Positions 54,681 through 64,000 of a stretch of 64,000 nt of DNA are shown here, piece by piece. The first letter of the stretch is position 1. Each line of letters starts with the position of its first letter. Both the position numbers and the translations under genes were made by a program. A model generated the notes under the pieces. The model was not told the DNA's origin and searched no databases. It saw only the letters and a program-made list of their open reading frames with translations. Source of the DNA: Eopsaltria australis (Eukaryota; Chordata; Aves; Passeriformes; Petroicidae); NCBI GenBank assembly GCA_034509425.1, contig JAVTVJ010000220.1, positions 1,736,001-1,800,000 of the forward strand, in the 5' to 3' direction.

Positions 54681-56377
54681 CTCTCAGTAGCATGAACCCA
54701 TTCACTTCCTTCAGGAATAGGAATTCAGAGTATCCAAGAGCTGCCTGCCCAATCTACCCACAGCACCTGATTCAGCTGGGACATTGGAAACACCCCAATG
54801 GTGCAAGGCTAATTTCCCTGCTGTACAGCCAAGGGAGTATGAGCACTGCAGAAGAGCTTCACCAATTCAGAGCGTTTTAGTATTTAAATAATTGGCTGGA
54901 TTTGACATGCTACCCCTGCTGTCTTCAACTCCTACCACATTCTAATTCATATATTATGGATATATACATCCTGTTAGTGAGGCTAGCAGAATCCAGAAAT
55001 GAAAAAGCAGCACATTGAAAGAAAATTTAAATGAAACATTAAGCTCAGGTAGTAGTGAGAATGACAATTACACATTTACATAACAACCATGATGCTAGAA
55101 CTAGAAAATTCCCTTCTATGTTCTGCACTGCTCATAATTTCTGTAAATAACACTTTAATAACTACTTTTTTTAATCTGTCCTTCAAAAAAACATTGCTGT
55201 GTACATGCATAATGTCATTTAAGCTTGCATCCGTATCATTATTTAATTAGACAATAAGACCTCCTCTCTCATACTAACAGTAAATAACATTTATGTAAGA
55301 TTATTTTGCAGTTTCCACACCGTGTTAATTGTTTTCAGCATTTCAAATTTAGCTTTTTACTGTGAAATAACCTTGAAGAGCTGGCTGCAGCTATTTTTTT
55401 AAGCTTCACAACAGTCACAATTTTCCTAAGCTCTTGGGCTCAAAAAAATTTTCAAGACCAATGTAACTCAAGGTTACTCTCTCAAGACAGAGACATCAGA
55501 AATTCGGACATGATATTGATCTATCACCTCATGACAGCCACAGAAAGTTATTGTTTTTATAATATTTTCTTTTTAAGAAGTCCAACCACGTGCTGGACAC
55601 CAGAATCACAGTGTCTTGCTCCTCAATTGCACCTCAAAAATTCTACCTGGACATCATGGAAGCCAGGGGCAAAAATACCTGAAAAGGGCACTAAATTGCA
55701 CATTTATGAACTGCAGAGCCCTTCATTCACATTATTCTCCTAATAACAATAATCCAATGTAAAAGGATGCTTTTCCCATCATAAGGAGGGGAAGTCAGGT
55801 TCTGCAGAACGCTCTGAGGGCTCTGCAGTGATTTGCTCCAAGCCCAATGAGTGGATGCTCCAGAAGAGGAACGAGCATTATTTATTTCTATTTATGTCTC
55901 AACTGCTGTACACAACCCCCTGCTCTGAGCCACTAAACTTTCCATCAACCTCTGCCTGAATCATTTCCCTCTCTTATTCTGTTTTGCAAGTAAAGGCAAA
56001 CAATAACTGCTCATTCTGTCTGCAATATCTCAGAATCCCTCTTTCTCGACAGAAAATTAAATTTCCCTTCTACACCTGTTAGGCAAGCCTTTATTATCTA
56101 AATACAAGCCCACATAAAAATCCAGATAAGAAAACTGCTTTCTTATTTTCAAAACCAGAAAATAAAAGCAACATTAATTCGAATGTGCACGGAATAGCAT
56201 CTGAAATTTATTTTAAAGGTCCAAGAATTAAAGTTTTGCTTTTAAATCACTACCTTACAGAAAACACTAAATCCTGACACTCAGAGGGGATTTCTGTGAT
56301 TCTTAAAATTCTTTTTCCAAGATCCTGGGTTTTATGTCTATTTTCTAAATAAGTTAATTTTTAGACTTCACACTAAC

Positions 56378-56401
56378 ACTTTACCACTGTTGTGGTAAAG
56401 T
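56378..56401. other. Perfect 10-bp inverted repeat with tetraloop
   Basis: ACTTTACCAC at 56378-56387 and GTGGTAAAGT at 56392-56401 are exact reverse complements separated by TGTT. No T-run, gene end or longer microRNA-like stem accompanies it, so it is recorded as a structure only. Confidence 0.85.
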
Positions 56402-59400
56402 ACATAAACCAAATTACTTCCAACACCAGAAAATAAACGTCCTTACTGCCTGTCCATGCACAAATCAGTTCTGCAGTAAGTCAGTAACCACTTCTCTTAA
56501 ATATCTATTAGCATCTGCATGATGCTGCAATTGATACACACATGACCTGAGGCGAATTTGGGTTTTTCATGCTTCATTATCTACACAACCACGTTAAACA
56601 CCAGCTAATCAACTCCATTACATTTCTATAAATGGGTGTTTTTGGAAAGGCAAAGTTTGAAAACTTACATTTAACGCCCAGAATATCTTTCAGTAATTAG
56701 ATCAGAATTGCTATTTTGCTCTTCTTTTCAGACAGACAGTTGAGGGGGGATGGAGGGAGGTATTGACAGAGATTTCTTGATCCCTTAGGGGTTAACATTT
56801 GTATAGCTGTCTCTCTTTGTTGGCACAACCCAATTTGAAAAGAAAGAACCATCTGCCCAGCTGTCTGGAATCCAGCCCTGTCTGATAATTCCCATGTTGA
56901 AAAATAAACATTTCACAAACCCCATGCACTCAGGAAACCGATTCCCTTTTCTTACAGCTCACAGCCAGGCTATCGAGCAACACCTTTGGAAACCATAAAA
57001 ACCACTGAAACTAATTTTGGGTTGAAGCTCTGATGTTTCTCTTTACTTTTCTATGACATACCATTTTTCAGGAGTTGCAGATTTCGCAATTTGGCTCACA
57101 AAATAGAGCAATTACCTTAAAAAAACTCAATTAATCCATTTCTATTTTGTGTGATTATGACCAGCACGACTGAATGCTCTCAAGGAGCAAGTGATCCGAG
57201 TATGATATTGTAATAACAATTCTGGTGTGTAAAAATTAATTCAATAAAAAGCCTATAAAGTGGTAGTAATAGCATGTTATGGAGTGATTATCAGAAAACT
57301 CTATTCTTGAGTAAATAACTTCAAACTGGCCTCATTAGGTTTTTCCCAAACATTACAATTACTGTTCAGACTAATTCAAGAGTGGGTAGAGGATACTAAA
57401 CTACCACCTGTTCCTAAACATCTGTAAAGAAATGGCTTTATTGTTTTAATTTTCATATTTCAGCTCAGATTTTGGGCCTTTTAAAAGTAGGGATGGGGAA
57501 AATTGTTTTCTTAGGTAGCAGAGAGTATTTGGACAAGGTGGACCCATTCAACTCCCTCATCTTCTGAAGATCTCAAACACCAGTTAAGCAAGGCAGAGCT
57601 GTCCTCGGTTTTTGCACTTCACTAAGTTTAAGACTGAAATAAAGTGCAATTTTTATCCTTTCTTTTTCAAACTCAGTAGTGAGCAATGTTTTCCAGACTC
57701 ATGAAACACACAAATCCAGTTTTTCTCTCAAACTGCCCCTCACACAGGCCTACAGTTGAGGCACTTTTTTCTGTTGTCTCAATTACCATTAAACAGGGCA
57801 TTAATAACTCCTCTGCTCCCTCTGGATGACTCAATGACAACTCATGACTGGAGAGGTTAAGAAATTAAGAAAAGGGCTTGCAACTGTGTAGTATTAAAAC
57901 AATCTCTATTATTGCTTTAGGATATCTTGTGCATTCTCACGTAAATTAAGTTTAGAAGGAAATAATACTTAAAGTTCATCTGTTTAAATATCTGAAATGA
58001 AAACATCTCCTTTGTACAGGCAATTTCCTTTGTCCACCAGTTCAGAAAACTGTAAATAATCCAGTCAAAAGGCCATTGCAGATGTAAAAATGGCAGTGAA
58101 ACTACTTCCCTCTTTTACTTCTTTGCTGCCACAACAACGGGTGTTTCAAGCATTACTAATCAGAATAAATAAATGAATAAAAGATAAAGACTGCAGAGAA
58201 TTATATGGTTTTTACAAGACCTCAAAGCAAAACAGTAATTCTCCATCTGAATCCTGTGGCAGTATTGGGAGGCATTAGTTTAAGGAAGAAAGTTGGTCTG
58301 ATTGCATTGCTAAAATTGCAGAATTTCTTTTTCCAAAAATGGCAAACAGCTTGTACATACAAAAACATCATCTTTGTAACTACTAATTGCAGAAAAATAA
58401 ACAGCCATTAGTTATGAAAATGTTTTTAGCCCATAATTTTCTGTCTTGAATGTTCTGTCTAGATCCAACAGTGTGTCCCACCCAGTCTGTGAGGATACTT
58501 CCTGTAAGCACAAATTTAATATACAGTATAAAAATATCCCAGTATTATGAACCTAATCTCTTTCCTTATCTTTCCCTCCCCTTTTAATTACAAGCTATTA
58601 TGCTGTTCTAGACTATTTCTTCTCATCTCCACTTCTGCATCCTTCCCTATTGCAACACACTTATCTGCTCCTCTCCATCTTCAAATAGTGAGCGAAAATT
58701 TCAGCACTGAAATATTTAATTTCCCTGCTCCAATGCTATGCTCTGTCCTCTGATTTCTCAATCCTGCAACAGCAATATGCTCAGATTTGTAAGCATGAAA
58801 AATTCACAACATAACCTTACCACACCACATGAAAAGGGAGACCACTCTCCTCGCTTTGACATGATAATTAAATAAGAGAAATGTTGCTGCACTGATCCCA
58901 AGTGAAACACTATTATATGTCATCATATATCCAAGATTAATTCTTCACTTGAGTGGATACCAGGTTAAATTCAGACAAAATACAGCAAATTAGCTTCTGC
59001 ACTTCATTAATACTGTCAGCTTCATTCTAACAAAGAAAACCCCAAGCCCCCACCACATCAAAGAAACCCATTAGGTGACCAAAAAACCAAAGAAATGAAA
59101 GAGAAAATGTATTAGATTTGAAATACATACTCTTCTGACAAAATTTTTAAAATAAAACCACCAAAACTGTGTGATGTTGAACTGCTAAATCTTAATTTGT
59201 CACAAAATAATGCTTTGCTATCTGCCACAGCTCCCAATTCAAACCCACACCACTTTAGAACTTTTTCATTGGTACAGTGCTCTGCATTAAACTTAAAGAA
59301 AAAAAATAGTCCATGGTCTCACACCCATATGATACTCAAAAAAGATGGGTTTAAAAAAGCAGAGCATGATGTGAATCTGAGACACTAAATTCTGTGGAAC

Positions 59401-60307
59401 ACTGCCAGCAGACACAAGATATTTGGTGAGTTAAGCAGATAAAACCCATATCCAGAACTTTCACAGGTGTAAGAGGCAGTTTCAGGACTGGAAAGTAAAA
59501 ATTCAGAATGTCAATACATGAATCATCTTTGCACCATGAATACCAGACAGCTATTAATAATCCTCTTCTTACTTGGGATGGTAAGGAATTCAGTAACATT
59601 GTAAAAATATCCAAGTCTTTCTGCCCTCAACTGCTTTCCTGAAAACACCAAGAAAGTTGGTTCATGCTTTCTCCTTCAGAAGTTAGAGATGAGAATATGG
59701 AGACTGGGAAGCTGTAGAACTGCACACCACAAAGTTTCATCTAAGGTTCCAACCACTGTTACATTTCAAAACACAAAAAAAACCTCCAAAAAAACACCTT
59801 CTACTGCTTTTCAAAGACATTCTGACTGACTGGAGAGCACAGGAGAGCTCTAGCTTTGCTATGTCAAGGAGGTATAATGCAAAAAGAGACATTATTAAAA
59901 ACTCAGTGGCAAACCCAGGCTTTCTTCATCTTTTCTCTCTTGGAAGAGAGGAAAAATCCTCAGGTTAGATATCAACACAATTCCTATTGAAAACAAGAGC
60001 TTTCATAAGCACTGTGATGTTGTTACTTTAAAAGGTTAAGAAAAACTTTATCTTTTACAGAAGGCTTTTGAGGCTTCTGAATTTAATTTTCTTTTTAAAG
60101 GTGAGAAGTTCACTTAAGCATTCCACAAACTACGGTTTGAAATATACACTCCTAAATATTTCCATAAAAATGAAAACCTTATTAAAAATATTATTATTTT
60201 TATTCAAATGTTCCTGTGCAAGTGAAGAAAGGCTATTTGATGCTGGCTGGGTGTCCTGGTAAGTTATTTGACTCCCCAGATGAAAGTTAAGTGTTGCACA
60301 CATGTGG

Positions 60308-60343
60308 ACTGGGAATACTGGGGATACTGGGGATACTGGGGAT
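60308..60343. repeat. 9-bp tandem repeat, four copies
   Basis: Four consecutive 9-base units; the first is ACTGGGAAT and the other three are ACTGGGGAT. Because the unit is a multiple of three, the plus-strand frame through it reads a Tyr-Trp-Gly repeat, but the surrounding ORF is only 67 codons and has no other support. Confidence 0.9.
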
Positions 60344-61657
60344 TACATATAGAGCCAGCAATGCTTCCTGAAGCTCCTCACCAAAGGGAGGGAAGAGTCA
60401 TGAGACAAACAACACTGTGTGCCCAAATACCTGCTATAGAACAGAGACACCAAGAATTCCAAGACAACTGAGTAAAAGAGTTTTTCAAGAAAGCAAAAGC
60501 TTTGTGTGTTGAAAATCAGGGAACTGGAATTATAAAATACCAAGATATTTAATTTAGTTAAATACTGATACAATTAAGACATCATGAAAAAAATGCTTAA
60601 AATCCGAATTTGAGGACTTTGAGAAAAATTCCCCTAGCAAGCTAAAGGCAAATTAAATTGGCTATTATATATAAAACAGGACAAGTCTTGTTGCAGGGGA
60701 AGTTCCTGCCAGCATGCTGAATTACTCAGCCTCCTTATCCACCCAAGTGATGTGACTAATCTATTCCTGTTAACTAAACAAACCAGCCACACACGGAGCA
60801 TTGCTTCATCCCCCAGTAGGCGGAGGCTGAGGTCCATCACCTGCTACAGGTACCTGGAGTTGAGTGCTTCACATTCTATTTACCAGAAAGGAAGAACTCT
60901 CCTATTTTTATTTTTTTTTTTTAAGCTGAGATTTCTACTCATCCATTTCATTTAATAGGTTTTAGTTCAAGGCAGGAGGTAGGTGATCAGATTGGATACC
61001 TGGTGACTATTTAAGAAACACAAGGTATTTGGGAAAACAGACATACTTTGGATAAATGCAGTTTCTCATGGTTGGGGTCTCTTAAAATCACAGTTTTGAT
61101 GTTTACCTATAACAAAACGTTTTTTAAACTAATGGAACTGAACTCCCAAGTACAACACTTTGCTCACTTTGACACCACTATACAGGTAGATAAACTGCAT
61201 TGTATCTCCTTCCTGCTTCTTCCTGACAGCCAGAGATCTATGAAGGATAATACAAAAGACAAGTTCCCATCAAATCCTGACCCTGTTAAAGTTACTGGGA
61301 CTTCAGCTGTATACTGAATGTAGTAGAGGATCTTGCATGAAATATTCCTCCAAATGTGCAGGCAATTTTCTGGGACCATTTTCCCTTGAGAAGCTAACTG
61401 GATGGCCAACAAGTCATTACTTATCCAGAAAGCTTCCTGTACTTTTTAGCTCATCAAATCCTTCAACAGGTTGAACACGAAAATTGAATCAAACATGTTC
61501 TTCTGACAAAAATCAAATGGATTATGATAATATTGAATTATTTGTTGGATTAGCCTATACTCTTAGACTGAAGGCAGACTCCCTTCTCAACTGGAAAAGG
61601 AACGTTGAACCATCATCTTCGGTGATTTCTCTCATATTTTAAATTCTTACTCCTACA

Positions 61658-61765
61658 TTAAACTGTGTCAAATCCTTCCAAACTTAAAATACGCAACCTC
61701 ATCCAAAGCACCGGAGGTGTTTTTACTGAGCACTCGCTACTCCAGACATCCTCTTGTACATCCAT
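61658..61765 (-). other. Short ORF at minus-strand edge of CpG island (possible first coding exon or uORF)
   Basis: An ATG at 61765 (minus strand) has a good initiation context (GGGC before, G after). It opens a 35-codon frame starting MDVQEDVWSSECS, which ends at a TAA. A weak splice-donor-like TCA|GTAAAA follows codon 13, and a better donor (GTAAGA) lies just past the stop. It begins about 100 bases downstream of the CCAAT box, the spacing expected if the island fires leftward. I do not recognise the peptide. It could be the start of a spliced protein, an upstream ORF or chance. Confidence 0.15.
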
Positions 61766-61946
61766 GCCCGGCTCCTGCGGTCGCTGCGGCTGGACCAGAG
61801 CAGCGCCTGCTCTCCGTCCCTCCGCGTGCGCTAACGGGGATGGCGCCCTACATCAAACGAGCCAATGTCAATCAGCAGCCGGGGCTGCGGGGAGGGTCCC
61901 GGGCGGTGTCTGCGGGCGGGCTCGGGGTCGGGTCTGGGATCTTTCA

Positions 61947-61986
61947 GGGTCTCTGAGGGTCTCTGGGGGTCTCTGGGGGTCTCTCG
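61947..61986. repeat. 10-bp GC-rich minisatellite, four copies
   Basis: Four units of GGGTCTCTGA/GGGTCTCTGG/GGGTCTCTCG lie in exact 10-base register, followed by a partial fifth. The G-runs on the plus strand give potential for four-stranded structure. It lies inside the CpG island. Confidence 0.9.
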
Positions 61987-62044
61987 GGGGTCGCTCTCAC
62001 CCCGCGGCGCCACCGCCCCGCCCGCGCTGCCTGCGCCGCCCTCT

Positions 62045-62059
62045 GCCGCCCTCTGGCGG
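62045..62059 (-). promoter_or_regulatory. CTCF-like core motif
   Basis: The minus strand reads CCGCCAGAGGGCGGC, very close to the CTCF core (CCASYAGRKGGC), with one departure: G at the third position where A is preferred. A partial second copy of the same word (GCCGCCCTCTGCCG) lies directly to the left at 62036-62049. Location in an unmethylated-type island makes binding plausible. Motif call only. Confidence 0.4.
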
Positions 62060-62108
62060 TGCCGCCGCGGCCTCGCACCGCCCCTGCAGCCGCCCCGCGC
62101 TTCGAGCT

Positions 62109-62245
62109 CGTCCCTGAGGACACCCGAGGGACACCCGGCCTGTCCCCGCTCGTCCCGAGGGACAGCCGGCCCGTCCCCGCCTGGCTGAGGGACACTCGGC
62201 CTGTCCCCGCCTCGTCCCGAGGGACACCCGGCCCGTCCCCGCCTG
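62109..62245. repeat. ~33-bp GC-rich minisatellite, about four copies
   Basis: Units containing GAGGGACACCCGGCC and TGTCCCCGCC repeat four times, at about 62109, 62151, 62184 and 62213. Copies range from 29 to 42 bases and a few substitutions separate them. The repeat yields spurious ORFs on both strands with a Gly/Thr/Arg-rich period. It probably grew within the island edge and may vary in length between individuals. Confidence 0.88.
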
Positions 62246-62290
62246 TCCGCGCTCGATGCAAGCGGTGTTCAGGCTGCCTTCAACCGGGTA

Positions 62291-63680
62291 TGCCCCAGCA
62301 CTGGCTGTTCATCGTCTTGTGATGATTTCAAAGCTTCCCGGTACCTGCAGCAACTCCGTGGGTGACACAGCCCCACGGGCGGCTCAGGACACCCACGGGT
62401 TACAGGTCCTTTGACTCTGCTCTCCTCCAGAGTTCCAGTCTGATACACAGCTTATTAACTCTAGAAGATTTGGGAACAGAAGCACAAAGTAACTTCACAG
62501 TTTAAAAGAAGTCACACGATTCAGGGATTACAAGATAAGCAAAACAATTATCTTCCAGTTGTCAGTTCCCTTGAGCTTTCCTTCTGCTCTTGAGTGTTTG
62601 TGAGAATTCAGGATTGCAAACTTCACACCTTGGGTCTCTGATCTGCTGGCTTGTCCTGAAATGTGGATTCTGGTTCTCCAAAGAGCTTTCTTTAGCAAAA
62701 GTATGAGCTCCTATTCAAACAAAAAATCCCACTCTAAAATCTTACACTCCTGCTCTTCTCTTTCAGTCCATTTCAATTTTTTTTAAGCATCACTTCAACA
62801 CCTTTCTTTCCTCCCCCAATAAAAATTCCTCCTCCCTGCAACTAAGTACATCCAACCAGTCTTCTTCCAAATTAAAGAACTTTGGCATTTCCTTGGGGAA
62901 AAAAACCCAAACCCTACAAGTCCAATTAACAAAGCATTGGAATTTTGCTTGAGCCACAGGTAATACTTCCTTAAACTCTGAAATCTGTCATGTTTTCTAC
63001 ACTTCATGATACTGATTCTATAACTGCCTGGCAAGCACTGAGTCCTGCAAAAGCAACACTTAATGCAACTACTATGAAGCAAGAAGGAAGCTGGACTTTA
63101 CTCTCTGAAAAAGGAAATTCTACATCTCAGTTTTATCTAAAGGAATAAGTTAATGGTGTTTCCTCCCCAGCTGAGCAGTCCTGAGGAATTTAAACCCAGG
63201 GGAATGCTAGGGGTGTCTGACTTAGCAAATGAGTTCTGATCTAAGGGATTCTCATCAGACATCCCTGAAAGGTGACTGACCTCAACATGAGAATACACTG
63301 AGAATGCACCAGACTGCAGAGAATCACGTCTGGAACAAGCAGAAAACTCCACCATCACTCTCGACTGCAAAAGTGCCAGTGCCTACAGAAGATTGTTTTC
63401 TTGTGGCTTTTTTTTTTTTTTCAAATGAAGGTCCTAACTTGCCAACTCCTCCTCAGCACTCCTGTGACTTTCCGAGCAGTTTCCCAAAACTTGGCTGAGT
63501 AATCTCCTGAGGACACAGTTTGGATATGTGTTTACTTCACTAACAAAGGACAGCTCAGTTCCGTGCTTTTCAAATTTCAATGCAAGCAGCATAGGCTCAT
63601 CAAACCCATGAAACAGAAAAGGATTATGGATAGCAGGTGTCCAAAATACCATCTACTTCAGCAATCTGGAGTACTGGTAG
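62291..63680. other. Sequence right of CpG island, no gene seen
   Basis: Composition falls back to AT-rich within about 100 bases of the island. No exon, repeat family or RNA gene is recognised. A run of 14 T lies at 63408-63421. ORFs are 95 codons or fewer, with no domains. If the island fires rightward, this is 5' UTR and first intron. Confidence 0.6.
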
Positions 63681-63836
63681 CAGCAAAAGCAATTAGACTC
63701 TGAACTCAAGAAAATTTGTTTTTTACAGCTCAGATAGTTAAATAGTGAACAGATTGACAGCAAAAGCAATTAGACTCTGAACTCAAGAAAATTTGTTTTT
63801 TACAGCTCAGATAGTTAAATAGTGAACAGATTGACA
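63681..63836. repeat. Perfect 77-bp tandem duplication
   Basis: Positions 63681-63757 and 63758-63834 are identical at every base by direct reading, and the identity carries two bases further. The unit is complex sequence, not a slippage-prone motif; it includes a T6 run and TACAGCTCAG. No divergence means the duplication is recent, a population variant, or an assembly artefact. Confidence 0.96.
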
Positions 63837-64000
63837 ATGGAATCTCTGGAATCTCCCTTACTGCACTGCTTAGAAAACAGATTAAATAAATATCTGTCAG
63901 GAATTGTGTTGGTATGATTGATCCTGCCATAGCCCAGGAGAATATACTGTTGAATATACTTTGAATCTCCTTCCAGCCCCTCTGCTTTCTTCGCTTTAAG
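63837..64000. other. AT-rich end of window
   Basis: No feature is seen in the final 164 bases beyond the duplication. Confidence 0.6.

Larger units (their letters stand above)
47023..61739. other. AT-rich non-coding stretch leading to the CpG island
   Basis: No confident gene is present. It holds the 186-codon minus-strand ORF at 54120-54680 (listed separately) and a perfect 10-bp hairpin at 56378-56401. A second hairpin, with an 8-bp stem, lies at 52638-52660. If the CpG island drives a minus-strand gene, this would be its first intron. Confidence 0.6.
61740..62290. promoter_or_regulatory. CpG island, probable promoter
   Basis: This is an abrupt change from AT-rich flanks to strongly GC-rich sequence with abundant CpG, the only such block in the window. 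Recognisable sites are a CCAAT box in NF-Y-like context at 61861-61866, with an inverted partner word CAATCAG at 61869-61875. There is also a YY1-like ATGGCG at 61840-61845, CG-rich NRF1-like GCGTGCGC near 61824-61831, and many GC boxes. No TATA box is evident, as usual for island promoters. Direction is not settled. A short ORF with a good start context supports the minus strand, while on the plus strand only weak donor-like sites (GGGTATG near 62288) are seen. The 150-, 107- and 105-codon ORFs through the island are GC artefacts carried by the minisatellites. Confidence 0.75.

Noticed and set aside
61665..62261. ORFs of 150, 107 and 105 codons in the CpG island
   Set aside because: GC-rich sequence has few stop codons, and these frames track the 33-bp and 10-bp minisatellites on both strands. 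They overlap each other and have no domain.
1..64000. CRISPR arrays, operons, prophage or other prokaryotic systems
   Set aside because: No regularly spaced repeats, no dense coding and no ribosome-binding-site pattern are present. The CR1 and LTR remnants show this is a bird nuclear genome.

Overview
The window looks like non-coding bird (avian) nuclear DNA. The evidence is AT-rich sequence with very few interspersed repeats. Three recognisable 3' ends of CR1 retrotransposons, the dominant avian LINE, are present, along with one fragment matching a familiar bird LTR-retrotransposon family. There is also one short, sharp GC/CpG-rich island. Nothing prokaryotic, mitochondrial or operon-like is visible. 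Species and chromosome cannot be named from sequence alone. All family assignments are from memory and were not searched.

Layout. Positions 1 to about 61.7 kb are AT-rich, with no protein-coding exon I can defend. This could be a gene desert or a large intron. Scattered through it are CR1 fragments at 7.68-7.89, 25.6-25.86 and 42.77-42.81 kb, all with the 3' end to the left (minus orientation). An LTR-element remnant lies at 22.6-23.2 kb. Simple repeats include TTA, AAAT, AG, CAAA, an A20 run and (GGAT)12. Several long stretches (about 10.8, 12.8-13.05, 14.9-15.3, 17.5-17.8 and 26.6-27.1 kb) read like conserved non-coding elements, being rich in TAAT-type and TTTAATTA-type motifs. That is an impression, not an alignment.

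From 61.74 to 62.29 kb lies a CpG island with a CCAAT box, a YY1-like ATGGCG, a CTCF-like core and two local minisatellites. It is the best promoter candidate in the window. Its direction is unresolved. On the minus strand a short ORF opens about 100 bp from the CCAAT box; on the plus strand only about 1.7 kb of sequence remains. The last 2 kb are AT-rich again and contain a perfect 77-bp tandem duplication.

The predicted ORFs are mostly random or inside repeats. The longest, 186 codons at 54.1-54.7 kb on the minus strand, is not recognisable. I found no undescribed gene system. The items most worth checking are the CpG-island promoter, the perfect 77-bp duplication, the suspected conserved elements and the 54-kb ORF.
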